Source: Betaproteobacteria bacterium (GTDB lineage Bacteria > Pseudomonadota > Gammaproteobacteria > Burkholderiales > SG8-41). From it: a DNA stretch of 64,000 bases. Below, piece by piece: positions 34,678-47,018 of the stretch (its first letter is position 1; each line of letters opens with the position of its first letter). A model generated the notes under the pieces. The model was given only the letters and a program-made list of their open reading frames with translations. It did not search any database and had not been told where the DNA came from. The translations under genes and the position numbers were made by a program. The stretch spans positions 62,001-126,000 of the forward strand of contig JAOTVX010000001.1 in the NCBI GenBank assembly GCA_029863175.1, read 5' to 3'.

Positions 34678-34872
34678 ACATCACGTTATTAATTGTGGAT
34701 AAAAAGCGCGACGCGAGGATGCAGAGATTTTGTCCACAAATCTCCCACACGTCATCTACCCACCTTTGCACATGGTCGAGCGCGTGCTACTCCTTGCCGG
34801 AACAGAGATTTCGGGGTTACTCACACCTTTACAGCGGTCTTACTACCTCCTACTAAGAAGTACTTATAACCT
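34678..34872. other. Putative replication origin between dnaA and dnaN
   Basis: 195 bp with a perfect DnaA box TGTGGATAA (34694-34702), a one-mismatch box TTGTCCACA inside the palindrome TTTGTCCACAAA (34729-34740), and a one-mismatch TTACTCACA (34817-34825). AT-rich stretches lie at both ends (near 34686-34705 and 34848-34870). The strand of most neighbouring genes switches in this region. The true origin could instead be, or extend to, the rpmH-dnaA gap, which has one perfect box. Confidence 0.6.
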
Positions 34873-38426
<3,554 letters not shown>

Positions 38427-38431
38427 GAGTT

Positions 38432-38451
38432 TGTCGGACTTAGTCCCGACA
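38432..38451. terminator. Hairpin between convergent gyrB and topB
   Basis: TGTCGGAC-TTA-GTCC-CGACA forms an eight-pair stem with one bulged C. It fills the 30-bp gap between convergent genes. T-runs are poor on both strands, so it may be a weak bidirectional terminator. Confidence 0.5.
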
Positions 38452-38456
38452 GGCTG

Positions 38457-41048
38457 TTAGGCTACTTTTCGTTTCGGCTTCGGTTCGGCCTTGGCGATCT
38501 TCGTGCGGGCCATTTTCTTCGCGGACCGCGCTCGTTGCCGCGCCGCAGGCGGTGGCGCGGCGGGCGCTTGCGCGGGTTGTTGTTGCCGAGGAGCCGCAGC
38601 GGCTCGTGGAGCGCGGGGCTCGAATTCGAAACCGATCCTTCGCTCCGGTGTTTTGACGAGATAGGCCTTGAAGCGGCGGCCCTTCTTGGAGACGAAGCGC
38701 GTGAACAGTTCCGTGCGACCGGTTGCCAGAAGTTTTTGCATGTGCTCGCGTTCGATCGGTTGCTGGAGGATCATCTTGCCGGAGCGGAAATCGCAACTCC
38801 GGTCCGCCCCCACCGCTTTCTCGCAGACATAGACCGCGCCGTGCTCGAACACGCGGGCGTCGCACTTGGGGCATGGCCCGAGACTTTCTTGCCCGGTGAA
38901 GTCCGGGGCGTTTTGTTCCTCGTCGGCGCGAGCCTGACCGAAATCGAATTCGATTCGAAGCTCGTCCGTCAGCCGCACGCCGGCGGCAAACGGCCGGCCG
39001 ATGCGGCTGCGAAATCCGGTGAGCGGCCCGACGAAACGGCGGCTGATCAGATCCGCCACCTCTTCCGGCGCCCATTCCCGGCCTGCGATGACCTTCCACA
39101 GGGAGAACTCACACGATTGGCACTGGAACTTGCGGTAGTTTTCCTGCACCACCCCGCCGCATTTGGGGCACGGGGCCTCGACGGTGGCGTATGCCTCGTC
39201 GGGAATGTCGCCCATCTTGATACGGTCGACCAGGTCGCGAGTGACCTGCTCGATGTGATCCATGAACTCGCCGCGGCGCAACCGGCCGCCTTCCATCAAC
39301 TTGAGCTTTTGCTCCCAGTCTCCGGTGAGCTCCGGTGAGGTGATTTCGGTAGCGCCGAAATGCGTGAGCGCGAAGAGCAGGGAGGACGCTTTAGGCGTTG
39401 GCACCAGTTCCTTGGCGTTACGGTGCACGTAGTCCTGCTGGATCAACCCCTCGATGATCGCGGCGCGTGTTGCGGGGGTGCCAAGTCCCTTGGCCTCCAT
39501 CGCGGCGCGCAACTCATCGTCCTCGACCAGCTTGCCGGCGCCCTCCATGGCCGAGAGCAGGGTCGCTTCCGTGTAACGCGCAGGCGCCTTGGTCTGGTTC
39601 GCGAGCGTTTTCAACTCGACGGTCTCCACCGACTCTTTGGCACCAACCGGCGGAAGGTTCGCATTTTCTTCCTGCGCTGACCTGCCATAGATCGCCAGCC
39701 AGCCCGGGCTCTGCAGGATGCGGCCGTCGGTGCGATATTGATGGCCGTCGAGGTGCGTAATCCGGGTCGTCTGAAGGTGCTCCGCGGCCGGAAAGAAAAC
39801 CGCCAGGAAACGCCGGACGACGAGATCGTAGATCTTCTGTTCCGGTTCGTTCAGATGCTTGGGCAGCTGAAGCGTAGGAATGATCGCAAAGTGATCGCTT
39901 ATTTTGGTGTTGTTGAACACGCGCTTGTTCGGGCGAATCCAGCCGTTCTTTAATATGTTCTTGGCGTGGGGCGCATACTCATTGGCGCCCTTCAGCAGCT
40001 CGACCGCCTGTTTGACCGTTCCGAGATAATCCTCTGGAAGCGCGCGCGAATCGGTGCGGGGATAGGTGAGCACCTTGTGCCGCTCGTAAAGGGCCTGTGC
40101 GAGCCCCAACGTTCCCTTTGCCGAAAAGCCGAAGCGGCTGTTGGCTTCGCGCTGCAGGCTGGTCAGGTCAAACAGCAGGGGCGAGAGCTGTGTTGAAGGC
40201 TTGGTCTCTTCGGATACGCGTCCGCGTTTTCCTTCGCAGGCGGCAACGATCGCTTCCGCATCTGTCGCCGCCCAGATCCGCTCCGGCCTGCGCTCGGTGT
40301 CCTCGTCCTTCTTGAACCTTGGATCGAACCAGCGCCCCGCGTACTCGCCAGCCTGCGCAGCGAAGCGCGCATGGACCTCCCAGTAATCCCGGGGCCGAAA
40401 GGCGCGAATACGTTCCTCGCGCTCTACCAGGATCGCAAGCGTCGGGGTCTGGACCCGGCCGACGGTGGTCTTGTAGAAGCCGCCCTCGCTCAGGCGATTG
40501 TTAAATGCCGTCATGGCGCGGGTGCCATTGATGCCGACCAGCCAATCGGCTTCCGAGCGCGAACGCGCCGCGTCTGCCAGTGACAGCAGTTCCTTGTCCG
40601 TGCGCAGACCCGCAAAGCAAGCCTTGATCGCGGCCGGCGTCATCGATTGCAGCCAAAGCCGTTCGATGGGCTTCGAGGTCTTCGAGTACTGGATGATGTA
40701 GCGGAAGATGAGCTCACCCTCGCGCCCGGCGTCGCACGCGTTGATGATCCCGGTGACATCCTTGCGCTTGATAAGACGCAGCAGAAGATTGAGCCGCGTG
40801 CCGGCCCTCTCGTCGATGGGCGCAAGTTCGAATTTTGGGGGGATCACCGGCAGGTGCTTGAACGTCCAGCGTCCCGAGCGCGGATCGTGCTCCTCCGGCG
40901 CACGCAATTCGAGAAGATGCCCGACGGCGGAAGACAGCACGTAGTGCTCGCTCTCGAAGTGATCGCCATGCCGCGTGAATCCACCGAGCGCGCGCGCGAT
41001 GTCAGCAGCGACTGAGGGTTTCTCGGCAATGATCAGGCGTTTTCCCAT
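38457..41048 (-). CDS. topB: DNA topoisomerase III
   Basis: Type IA topoisomerase that decatenates single-stranded and replication intermediates. N-terminal TOPRIM motif IIAEKPSVAADIARAL and the metal-binding stretch ACDAGREGELIFRYI are seen. The catalytic Tyr is in LTYPRTDSRALPEDYL. The C-terminal region adds zinc-ribbon pairs (CPKCGG...CQSC; CPKCDA...C) and a low-complexity Pro/Ala/Lys tail ending KRKVA, likely for DNA binding. ATG 41048 starts the family N terminus MGKRLIIAEKPSV. At 863 aa it is longer than E. coli TopB because of the C-terminal modules, a layout common in Betaproteobacteria. Confidence 0.95.
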   Translation of the reverse strand: MGKRLIIAEKPSVAADIARALGGFTRHGDHFESEHYVLSSAVGHLLELRAPEEHDPRSGRWTFKHLPVIPPKFELAPIDERAGTRLNLLLRLIKRKDVTGIINACDAGREGELIFRYIIQYSKTSKPIERLWLQSMTPAAIKACFAGLRTDKELLSLADAARSRSEADWLVGINGTRAMTAFNNRLSEGGFYKTTVGRVQTPTLAILVEREERIRAFRPRDYWEVHARFAAQAGEYAGRWFDPRFKKDEDTERRPERIWAATDAEAIVAACEGKRGRVSEETKPSTQLSPLLFDLTSLQREANSRFGFSAKGTLGLAQALYERHKVLTYPRTDSRALPEDYLGTVKQAVELLKGANEYAPHAKNILKNGWIRPNKRVFNNTKISDHFAIIPTLQLPKHLNEPEQKIYDLVVRRFLAVFFPAAEHLQTTRITHLDGHQYRTDGRILQSPGWLAIYGRSAQEENANLPPVGAKESVETVELKTLANQTKAPARYTEATLLSAMEGAGKLVEDDELRAAMEAKGLGTPATRAAIIEGLIQQDYVHRNAKELVPTPKASSLLFALTHFGATEITSPELTGDWEQKLKLMEGGRLRRGEFMDHIEQVTRDLVDRIKMGDIPDEAYATVEAPCPKCGGVVQENYRKFQCQSCEFSLWKVIAGREWAPEEVADLISRRFVGPLTGFRSRIGRPFAAGVRLTDELRIEFDFGQARADEEQNAPDFTGQESLGPCPKCDARVFEHGAVYVCEKAVGADRSCDFRSGKMILQQPIEREHMQKLLATGRTELFTRFVSKKGRRFKAYLVKTPERRIGFEFEPRAPRAAAAPRQQQPAQAPAAPPPAARQRARSAKKMARTKIAKAEPKPKRKVA

Positions 41049-41075
41049 GCGCTTGGCGTTCCCGCTCGCGGAGGC

Positions 41076-41116
41076 AAAAAGAGCGCCAGATGATAAGAAC
41101 AAACATTTGCTGGCGC
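41076..41116 (-). terminator. Intrinsic terminator after dprA
   Basis: On the minus strand: GCGCCAG, a 20-base loop, CTGGCGC, then TC and five T. The seven-pair stem is perfect, but the long loop lowers confidence. It lies between dprA and topB, so topB needs its own promoter. Confidence 0.55.
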
Positions 41117-41177
41117 AAGCGCGCCATTTAAGCGCCTGCCGAAGGGTGACCTAAATCGAGGCGCAAACTGAAACGTG

Positions 41178-42269
41178 TCAACGATGTATGCGCTGGATTG
41201 ATCCACCCGGCAGCGTTGCCACTGTGCCATCGAGCTCGAGTTGCGTCAGGAGAACCGAGATCTCGGCGGCGCTGAGTCCGCTGCGAGCAGCGAGGGTGTC
41301 GCGTTCGCACGGATCTTCGCCGAGCGCGTCTAACAGGCGGCGTGTGTGCGCATCAATTGGCGAATTCCGCGGGGCGGGCTCCGATCGTGCGTGGGCTGGC
41401 CAGCGCAGTTCCTCGAGAACGTCGTGAGCGCTTTCCACAAGTTTCGCGCCTTGCTTGATCAGCGCGTGGCAGCCTTTCGCGAGAGGAGAGTGGATTGAGC
41501 CGGGAATGGCGAAGACTTCCCGCCCTTGCTCGTTAGCAAGCCGGGCCGTGATGAGCGAGCCGCTTTCAGCCGCTGCTTCGACGACCAGACAGCCGAGAGC
41601 GAGCCCGCTGATCAGGCGGTTGCGGCGCGGGAAATTCGCTGCAATAGGCCGCGTGCCCAGCGCAAATTCCGAAACGAGGACGCCGCGTTCGGCGAGATCA
41701 TGAGCAAGTGCCCGATTGCGAGCGGGGTAGATGATATCGGCGCCGGTGCCCAATACCGCAATGCTGCTTCCGGAGCCGGCGAGCGCGCCGCGATGCGCTG
41801 CGGCGTCGACGCCGAGCGCGAGCCCGCTGACGATGGTCAGACCGGAGTCGCTCAAAATCCGCGCGAAAGCCTCGGCGTTCGCCTCGCCCTGCGCGGTTGC
41901 GTTGCGGCTGCCTACGATCGCGAGCGCGGGTCGGCGCAAAAGATCCAGGCTGCCCTTGACGTAGAGCAGCGGCGGAGGATCGGGCACTTGCAGGAGCTGT
42001 TGGGGATAATTCGGGTCAGCGAGCGTGACGACCTGATTCGCGGGGTCCTGGAGCCAGCCAGCGACAGCGTTGATAGCCTCGTCGTCAATACCGCGTTTGA
42101 TCGCCGCAGCGACCGCGTCAGGCACATGCCGGGACAGAGCGGTGGCGCTGGCCGAAAACACCGCCTGCGGTCTACCGAACGCGCTTAGCAGGCGACGCAG
42201 GCGGTCGCCGTATAGACCCGGAATCAGCGTGAGCCTGAGCCACGCGGTGAGCTCTTCATCGAGCGGCAT
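41178..42269 (-). CDS. dprA: DNA-processing protein DprA
   Basis: Binds incoming single-stranded DNA during natural transformation and loads RecA. An N-terminal SAM-like domain (LRLTLIPGLYGDRLRRLL) precedes the extended Rossmann fold with VGSRNATAQGEANAEAFA and GLALGVDAAAHRGAL. The C-terminal winged-helix (DML1-like) domain is present (about residues 300-360). The start is set at MPLDEELTAWL (42269), with an alternative ATG eight codons upstream. At 363 aa the length is usual. It lies after a LysM gene on the same strand, a conserved betaproteobacterial pair. Confidence 0.94.
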   Translation of the reverse strand: MPLDEELTAWLRLTLIPGLYGDRLRRLLSAFGRPQAVFSASATALSRHVPDAVAAAIKRGIDDEAINAVAGWLQDPANQVVTLADPNYPQQLLQVPDPPPLLYVKGSLDLLRRPALAIVGSRNATAQGEANAEAFARILSDSGLTIVSGLALGVDAAAHRGALAGSGSSIAVLGTGADIIYPARNRALAHDLAERGVLVSEFALGTRPIAANFPRRNRLISGLALGCLVVEAAAESGSLITARLANEQGREVFAIPGSIHSPLAKGCHALIKQGAKLVESAHDVLEELRWPAHARSEPAPRNSPIDAHTRRLLDALGEDPCERDTLAARSGLSAAEISVLLTQLELDGTVATLPGGSIQRIHR

Positions 42270-42325
42270 GGCAGTCGGCGACCCGCGTCGCACACCGCGG
42301 ACGCGGCTGAAGCTCCGTCAAATTC

Positions 42326-43534
42326 TCAGGGATTCATCACGGCGTCGTACAGGGCGACCGGCCGCGAGGCCTCCATGACGAGACCGAAAGACGCGCGCTC
42401 GAAGGTCCTGAAGACCATCACCAGCCCGTAGCGCTCATCGGGCAGTTTCCGTATCAGCGCCTCGTCTATGACTTCCACGCTCCCGTAGAGCGGACCGTCT
42501 CTCGGCGACAACTCGGGACTATAGTAGGTGCGCGGCGAGTCACTGCCGCTGAGGCCCTCGCGGCCGTAGAGGGCTGAGGTACGAAGGCCGTAGCGGCCAA
42601 GACGCTTGGCGATGGCCGTACTGGTATGAATCGCCAGCACATGCCCGACCTCAAGGCCGTCGCGGCTGCCTTTTGACAGCGCTACGATCCCGAGCGGGCC
42701 GGTCTCCCCGAGGTTGCCGTAGGCCGATACGATGTACGCTTTAACCGGCTTTTCTGGCGCTCGCGGCACGTAGGCAAAGACAGGTTTTTCCTGCGAGGCC
42801 GGCAGCAGGCGGTCGCCGCGGTTGATTTCGCGAGTGGAGGACGTGATCTCGAGCGTGGTCAGTTCGCCATACTTTATGACGCGTGCTTCACCGAGATAGA
42901 ACGTCTCATAGCCCAGTACTTCGTTACTCTCGGGGTCAACCAGCGGATCACCACGCCGGTACACCTGCCAAAAAAGGCCTGCCTCCTTCTTGATGCCCTC
43001 CGCGTAGGCCTTGCCACCGGCGCCAATCGAGATGCGGTCCTCTTCGGTCGCGACGATGGACGGAAAACCGTCGAGCTCGTCCCGGCCCACGAGGAGAGGC
43101 TTGGACAGGAAACCTGCGATATCGGATGGTTTGATTGTGGGGATCGCTTGCGCGTCCAGCGCCTCGAGCCGGACTCGCGGCGAAACGGACACCGTTGCCA
43201 GCTGTGGAGCCCCTGCTGTACCCCCTGCACGCGCCGTGGCAGTCGCGCCGCCGTCGCGTCCTTCGATAGAGAGACGGCCTGTGGCCCGATCCAGCACGAT
43301 CACATTACCCGGGAAAATCAAGTGAGGGTTGCGAATCTCGTCCCGGTTGAGTCGCCATACCTCCGGCCAGCGCCAAGCATCCCTCAGAAAGCGCCCGGAA
43401 ATTCCCCAGAGGGTATCCCCTCGCACCACCGTGTAGCGATCCGGCGCATCGGCCCTGATCGCGTCGGCCTCGGCGGCGACTGCCACTCCCAGCGGAGTTA
43501 GCAGTAAAATCAGGGATATAATTACTTTCTTCAT
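42326..43534 (-). CDS. LysM domain-containing exported protein
   Basis: Exported protein with one peptidoglycan-binding LysM domain. The signal peptide is MKKVIISLILLLTPLGVAVA, cleaved near AEA. The LysM domain (about residues 34-80) reads YTVVRGDTLWGISGRFLRD then WPEVWRLNRDEIRNPHLIFPG. The remaining 300 residues match no motif I can name, but this protein type is regularly found next to dprA and def in Betaproteobacteria. At 402 aa it is complete. The start is ATG 43534, with GGGGGCG just upstream; a strong hairpin lies in its presumed leader. Confidence 0.88.
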   Translation of the reverse strand: MKKVIISLILLLTPLGVAVAAEADAIRADAPDRYTVVRGDTLWGISGRFLRDAWRWPEVWRLNRDEIRNPHLIFPGNVIVLDRATGRLSIEGRDGGATATARAGGTAGAPQLATVSVSPRVRLEALDAQAIPTIKPSDIAGFLSKPLLVGRDELDGFPSIVATEEDRISIGAGGKAYAEGIKKEAGLFWQVYRRGDPLVDPESNEVLGYETFYLGEARVIKYGELTTLEITSSTREINRGDRLLPASQEKPVFAYVPRAPEKPVKAYIVSAYGNLGETGPLGIVALSKGSRDGLEVGHVLAIHTSTAIAKRLGRYGLRTSALYGREGLSGSDSPRTYYSPELSPRDGPLYGSVEVIDEALIRKLPDERYGLVMVFRTFERASFGLVMEASRPVALYDAVMNP

Positions 43535-43562
43535 GGAACGCCCCCAATTTAGAAGACTAACA

Positions 43563-43590
43563 GGCGCAGCCTCAATACCAAGGCTGCGCC
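43563..43590 (-). promoter_or_regulatory. Perfect hairpin in the LysM/def divergent gap
   Basis: GGCGCAGCCT, eight-base loop, AGGCTGCGCC: a perfect ten-pair stem 29 bp upstream of the LysM start. There is no T-run on either strand. It may be a leader structure of the LysM gene or an operator between the divergent genes. Confidence 0.55.
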
Positions 43591-43643
43591 CGAGAGATTG
43601 GTTTAAATTCTGCATCTAGCTGCCTAAATTCGCAAGCTTTTTC

Positions 43644-44177
43644 ATGGCACTTTTGCACATTTTGCGCTATCCGGATGAGCGGCTCCACAAGGTGGCTGCG
43701 CGCGTAGAGCGGGCCAACGATGAGATTCGTCAGCTAATCAAGGACATGGCTGAGACTATGTATGCCGCGCCCGGTGTTGGTTTGGCTGCCACACAGGTTG
43801 ATGTTCACAAGCGTGTGATCATCATTGATGTGTCAGCGACGCACGACCAACTCAAGGTGTTCATCAACCCCGAGCTCGTGGCGACGAGCGGCGAATCCGA
43901 TTTTGAGGAAGGCTGCCTTTCGGTGCCCGGAATATTCGAGAAAGTTTCCCGCGCCGAGCGCATTACGGTGCGTGCGCTCGATGCGGAGGGCAAGCGCTTT
44001 ACGCTGGAAGCAGATGGATTGCTCGCGGTGTGCATCCAGCATGAGATGGATCATCTCGACGGCAAGGTGTTCGTGGAGTACCTCTCCCGGCTGAAGCAAC
44101 AGCGCATCTCGAGAAAGCTGAAGAAGCAGGACCAGCGCGCATCGGAGCCGGAGACGCCGCGCCGGGCGGTGCTCTGA
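43644..44177 (+). CDS. def: Peptide deformylase
   Basis: Iron-dependent enzyme removing the formyl group from nascent proteins. All three motifs are present: [16 protein letters not shown] and [12 protein letters not shown], which supply the Cys and two His metal ligands and the catalytic Glu. At 177 aa it is a type 1 enzyme. ATG 43644 gives the usual [14 protein letters not shown]. It is followed by fmt after a structured 94-bp gap; the two gene products act at opposite ends of formyl-Met use. Confidence 0.97.
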   Translation: MALLHILRYPDERLHKVAARVERANDEIRQLIKDMAETMYAAPGVGLAATQVDVHKRVIIIDVSATHDQLKVFINPELVATSGESDFEEGCLSVPGIFEKVSRAERITVRALDAEGKRFTLEADGLLAVCIQHEMDHLDGKVFVEYLSRLKQQRISRKLKKQDQRASEPETPRRAVL

Positions 44178-44271
44178 GGCGCGTCTCGAGCCACTCCGTA
44201 GTGGTCGCCGCTGGACTCCCTGTCAGGGCGGCGTCTCGGCCCAGCCCTATGCGCCTGGTCGCGCCAGTTTC
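44178..44271 (+). repeat. Structured spacer between def and fmt
   Basis: Two hairpins in a row: CCACT-CCGT-AGTGG (44191-44204), then GCCGC/GCGGC (44207-44211 with 44228-44232) enclosing CCCT-GTC-AGGG. They are flanked by two near-direct repeats with the core GTCTCG (44182-44187 and 44233-44238). No T-run, so not a terminator. Confidence 0.4.
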
Positions 44272-45198
44272 ATGAAGATCGTTTTTGCCGGGACACCCGT
44301 GTTTGCAGCCGTTGCGCTGAAGGCGCTCCTCGACAGCGGTCATGAAGTGACGCTGGTCCTCACCCAGCCCGATCGTCCGGCTGGGCGAGGGCTCAAGCCG
44401 CAAGCGCCCGCAGTCAAGCGGCTCGCCGAACAGCGCGGGCTGAAAGTCGTGCAGCCGTCGAGCCTTAACAGTGCGGACGTTGTTCGCGCGGTCGCGTCTG
44501 CCTCGCCCGATGTGATCGTCGTCGCTGCCTACGGGCTGATCCTGCCCGAAACCTTGCTCAACCTGCCGCCGCTCGGTTGTCTTAACATTCACGCCTCGCT
44601 TCTTCCGCGCTGGCGCGGCGCAGCCCCGATCCAGCGGGCGTTACTTGCGGGAGATGCGGTGACCGGGATCACCATCATGCAGATGGATGCGGGACTCGAT
44701 ACGGGGCCGATCGTGCTGCAGGAGAGCGTTCCAATCGCTGGCGATGCGACGGCGGGTGTTTTGCACGACGAACTGGCCGCGCTCGGTGCATGTTTGATCG
44801 TGCGTGCCCTGACGGAACGCCCTGCCCCGCGCCCGCAGGATACCGCGCGCGCCACCTATGCCGCGCGCATCGGCAAGGGCGAGTCGGAAATCGATTGGCG
44901 GCGCCCCGCCGGCGAACTCGAGCGGCAGGTGCGCGCCTTCAATCCCTCCCCGGGCGCTTATACGCAACTCGGCCCTGCAGCACTCAAAATCTGGGGTGCG
45001 CGCGTTGAACCACAAATCTCCGGCGCGCCTGGCACTGTCTGTGCTGTGGCGGCCGATAGCGTCGTGGTGGCGTGCGGCAACGGCGCGCTGCGTATCACCG
45101 AACTGCAGCGTGCCGGCGGCAAGCGCCTCTCGGCCGAGGCTTTCCTTGCGGGCTTCAACCTCGAACCGGGCATGTGCTTGGGAGGCAGCGATGGTTGA
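44272..45198 (+). CDS. fmt: Methionyl-tRNA formyltransferase
   Basis: Formylates the initiator Met-tRNA using 10-formyl-tetrahydrofolate. N-terminal MKIVFAGTPVFAAVAL begins the Rossmann domain. The catalytic stretch NIHASLLPRWRGAAPIQRA contains the conserved Asn-x-His; the active-site Asp follows in MQMDAGLDTGP. The C-terminal OB-like domain is present. At 308 aa it is complete. It overlaps the start of rsmB by eight bases, so translation is coupled. Confidence 0.97.
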   Translation: MKIVFAGTPVFAAVALKALLDSGHEVTLVLTQPDRPAGRGLKPQAPAVKRLAEQRGLKVVQPSSLNSADVVRAVASASPDVIVVAAYGLILPETLLNLPPLGCLNIHASLLPRWRGAAPIQRALLAGDAVTGITIMQMDAGLDTGPIVLQESVPIAGDATAGVLHDELAALGACLIVRALTERPAPRPQDTARATYAARIGKGESEIDWRRPAGELERQVRAFNPSPGAYTQLGPAALKIWGARVEPQISGAPGTVCAVAADSVVVACGNGALRITELQRAGGKRLSAEAFLAGFNLEPGMCLGGSDG

Positions 45199-46474
45199 AG
45201 TCCAGCGGCTCGCGGCCGGCTTAGTCGGCGGCGTCCTGGCCGGGCGCAGCCTGAACGCCGAGCTGGCGGCCCTGTGGCGCCGACGGGCGCAAAGCGCTGC
45301 GCGCGACCGCAGTGCCATCCAGGATTTGGCCTATGGGACGCTGCGCTTTCTCGGCTGGCTGGAAGCTGTGCTCGAGGCATTGCTGCAGAAACCGCTCCGC
45401 GATACGCGCCTGCGCGCCCTGTTGCTGGTCGCCCTCTATCAGCTCGAACACACACGCGCCGCACCTCATGCGGTGGTTGACCACGCTGTGCGCACGTGTG
45501 AGGTGTTGGGGCTGGCGTCTGCCAAGGGGCTTACCAATGCCGTGCTGCGGAACTTCCTGCGCGACCGCACCGCGCTTGGGGCGCGCGTGCAACGATTGGA
45601 AACCGCGCGTTTTTGCCATCCGCAGTGGTGGATCGAAAAGCTCCGCGCGCAGTACCCGTCGCATTATGCAGCGGCACTTGAGGCGGACAACCTACACCCG
45701 CCGCTCGCTTTGCGGGTGAACCAGCGTCGAGTCGCCACCGAGACGTACCTTGCGCTGCTCGCGCAGCAAGGAATCCGCGCAGAGGCGATCGGTGAAACAG
45801 GTGTCGTCCTGGCATCGCCGCTCCCCGCCGATCGGATACCGGGGCTGGCCGACGGGCTGGTGTCCGTGCAGGACACCGCGGCTCAACTTGCCGCGCCGCT
45901 TCTCGATTTGCGCGATGGGATGCGGGTGCTGGATGCATGTGCCGCGCCGGGCGGCAAGACGACGCACGCGCTGGAGTTGGCCGACGTCGATCTCGTCGCG
46001 CTGGACAGTGACGAGCGGCGCCTGGAGCGGGTGCACGCCAACCTTGCGCGGCTGGGTCTGAACGCACGGGTGGTTTGCGGTGATGCGGCTGAGTCGGGGA
46101 CATGGTGGGACGGAAAACCATTCGAGCGCGTTCTTGCCGACGTACCGTGCAGCGCATCGGGTGTCGCTCGGCGGCATCCCGATATCAAGTGGCTGCGTCG
46201 TGCGGCCGACGTTGCACAGTTCGCGCAAGTGCAAAGGCACATGCTGGATGCGTTGTGGCAGCTGCTTGGCAGAGGTGGTAAATTGCTGTACGCGACCTGC
46301 TCCGTCTTCCTGGAAGAGAACGGTGAGCAGGTTGCGCACTTTGTGGAGCGCCACCCCGACGCGACGCGTCTGACCTTGCCCGCACTCGATGACGATCCAC
46401 GCCTACCCGCGGGGCAACTCCTCCAAACCCCGCGGCATGACGGCTTTTTCTATGCGCTACTGCAGAAGGCATAG
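45191..46474 (+). CDS. rsmB: 16S rRNA (cytosine967-C5)-methyltransferase
   Basis: Methylates C967 of 16S rRNA (also called Sun). The N-terminal NusB-like domain (about residues 1-140, with AIQDLAYGTLRFLGWLEAVL) is followed by a Rossmann methyltransferase domain. That domain has the SAM motif DACAAPGGKTTHALEL, the Pro-Cys motif DVPCSASGVARRHPD and the catalytic Cys in YATCSVFLEEN. ATG 45191 is chosen because the family N terminus begins there; the frame is open into fmt. At 427 aa the length is normal. The DUF4390 gene begins inside its end. Confidence 0.95.
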   Translation: MVEVQRLAAGLVGGVLAGRSLNAELAALWRRRAQSAARDRSAIQDLAYGTLRFLGWLEAVLEALLQKPLRDTRLRALLLVALYQLEHTRAAPHAVVDHAVRTCEVLGLASAKGLTNAVLRNFLRDRTALGARVQRLETARFCHPQWWIEKLRAQYPSHYAAALEADNLHPPLALRVNQRRVATETYLALLAQQGIRAEAIGETGVVLASPLPADRIPGLADGLVSVQDTAAQLAAPLLDLRDGMRVLDACAAPGGKTTHALELADVDLVALDSDERRLERVHANLARLGLNARVVCGDAAESGTWWDGKPFERVLADVPCSASGVARRHPDIKWLRRAADVAQFAQVQRHMLDALWQLLGRGGKLLYATCSVFLEENGEQVAHFVERHPDATRLTLPALDDDPRLPAGQLLQTPRHDGFFYALLQKA

Positions 46475-47018
46475 CTGGCTTTTTGTGCTGGCAGTGCTGT
46501 GGCTGCTTATCGCCGCCCCCGTTGCGGTACTTGCCGGGGGGGTCGAGGTTCGGAAGGGAGCGCTGGTGGCCTCGGAGAAGGGCTATTTTCTCGAGGCCGA
46601 GTTCGAGATTGCACTTACGCGCACGCTGGAAGAGGCGCTGAGCAAAGGCGTTCCGCTCTATTTTCTGCTCGAATTCGAGCTCATTCGGCCTCGCTGGTAC
46701 TGGATAGACGAGCAGATCGCCGACAGCCGGCAGCAATTCCGTCTGTCGTTCAATTCACTGACCCGGCAGTACCGCGTCGCCGTCGGCGCGCTCTATCAGA
46801 ATTTCGCCACGCGGCGCGAAGCAATGGGGTTCCTGAGTAAGGTCCGTGTCGGTGAGATTGCGGGGACCGAAAGTCTGAGCAAGGGCACGAGCTATATCGC
46901 CGGCGTGCGATTACGCCTGGACGACGCGCAATTGCCGCGGCCATTTCAAGTGAGCGCCGTGGGTTCGCGCCAGTGGAGTGTCAGCTCCGACTGGTTCCGC
47001 TGGACAGTGACACCGTGA
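46437..47018 (+). CDS. DUF4390 exported protein
   Basis: Conserved betaproteobacterial protein of unknown function, regularly placed between rsmB and the ntrYX pair. A signal peptide or anchor is clear (SWLFVLAVLWLLIAAPVAVLA). The body is beta-rich with the family stretch LEFELIRPRWYWIDEQIA and the end SDWFRWTVTP. It overlaps rsmB by 38 bases; ATG 46452 is an alternative start. Its stop overlaps the kinase start (TGATG), so it is translationally coupled to the sensor. This hints at a role in the same signalling system, such as a periplasmic accessory, but that is inference. Confidence 0.82.
   Translation: MTAFSMRYCRRHSWLFVLAVLWLLIAAPVAVLAGGVEVRKGALVASEKGYFLEAEFEIALTRTLEEALSKGVPLYFLLEFELIRPRWYWIDEQIADSRQQFRLSFNSLTRQYRVAVGALYQNFATRREAMGFLSKVRVGEIAGTESLSKGTSYIAGVRLRLDDAQLPRPFQVSAVGSRQWSVSSDWFRWTVTP

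Noticed and set aside
34764..34772. CTTTGCACA considered as a DnaA box
   Set aside because: Two mismatches to TTATNCACA; not counted among the origin boxes.
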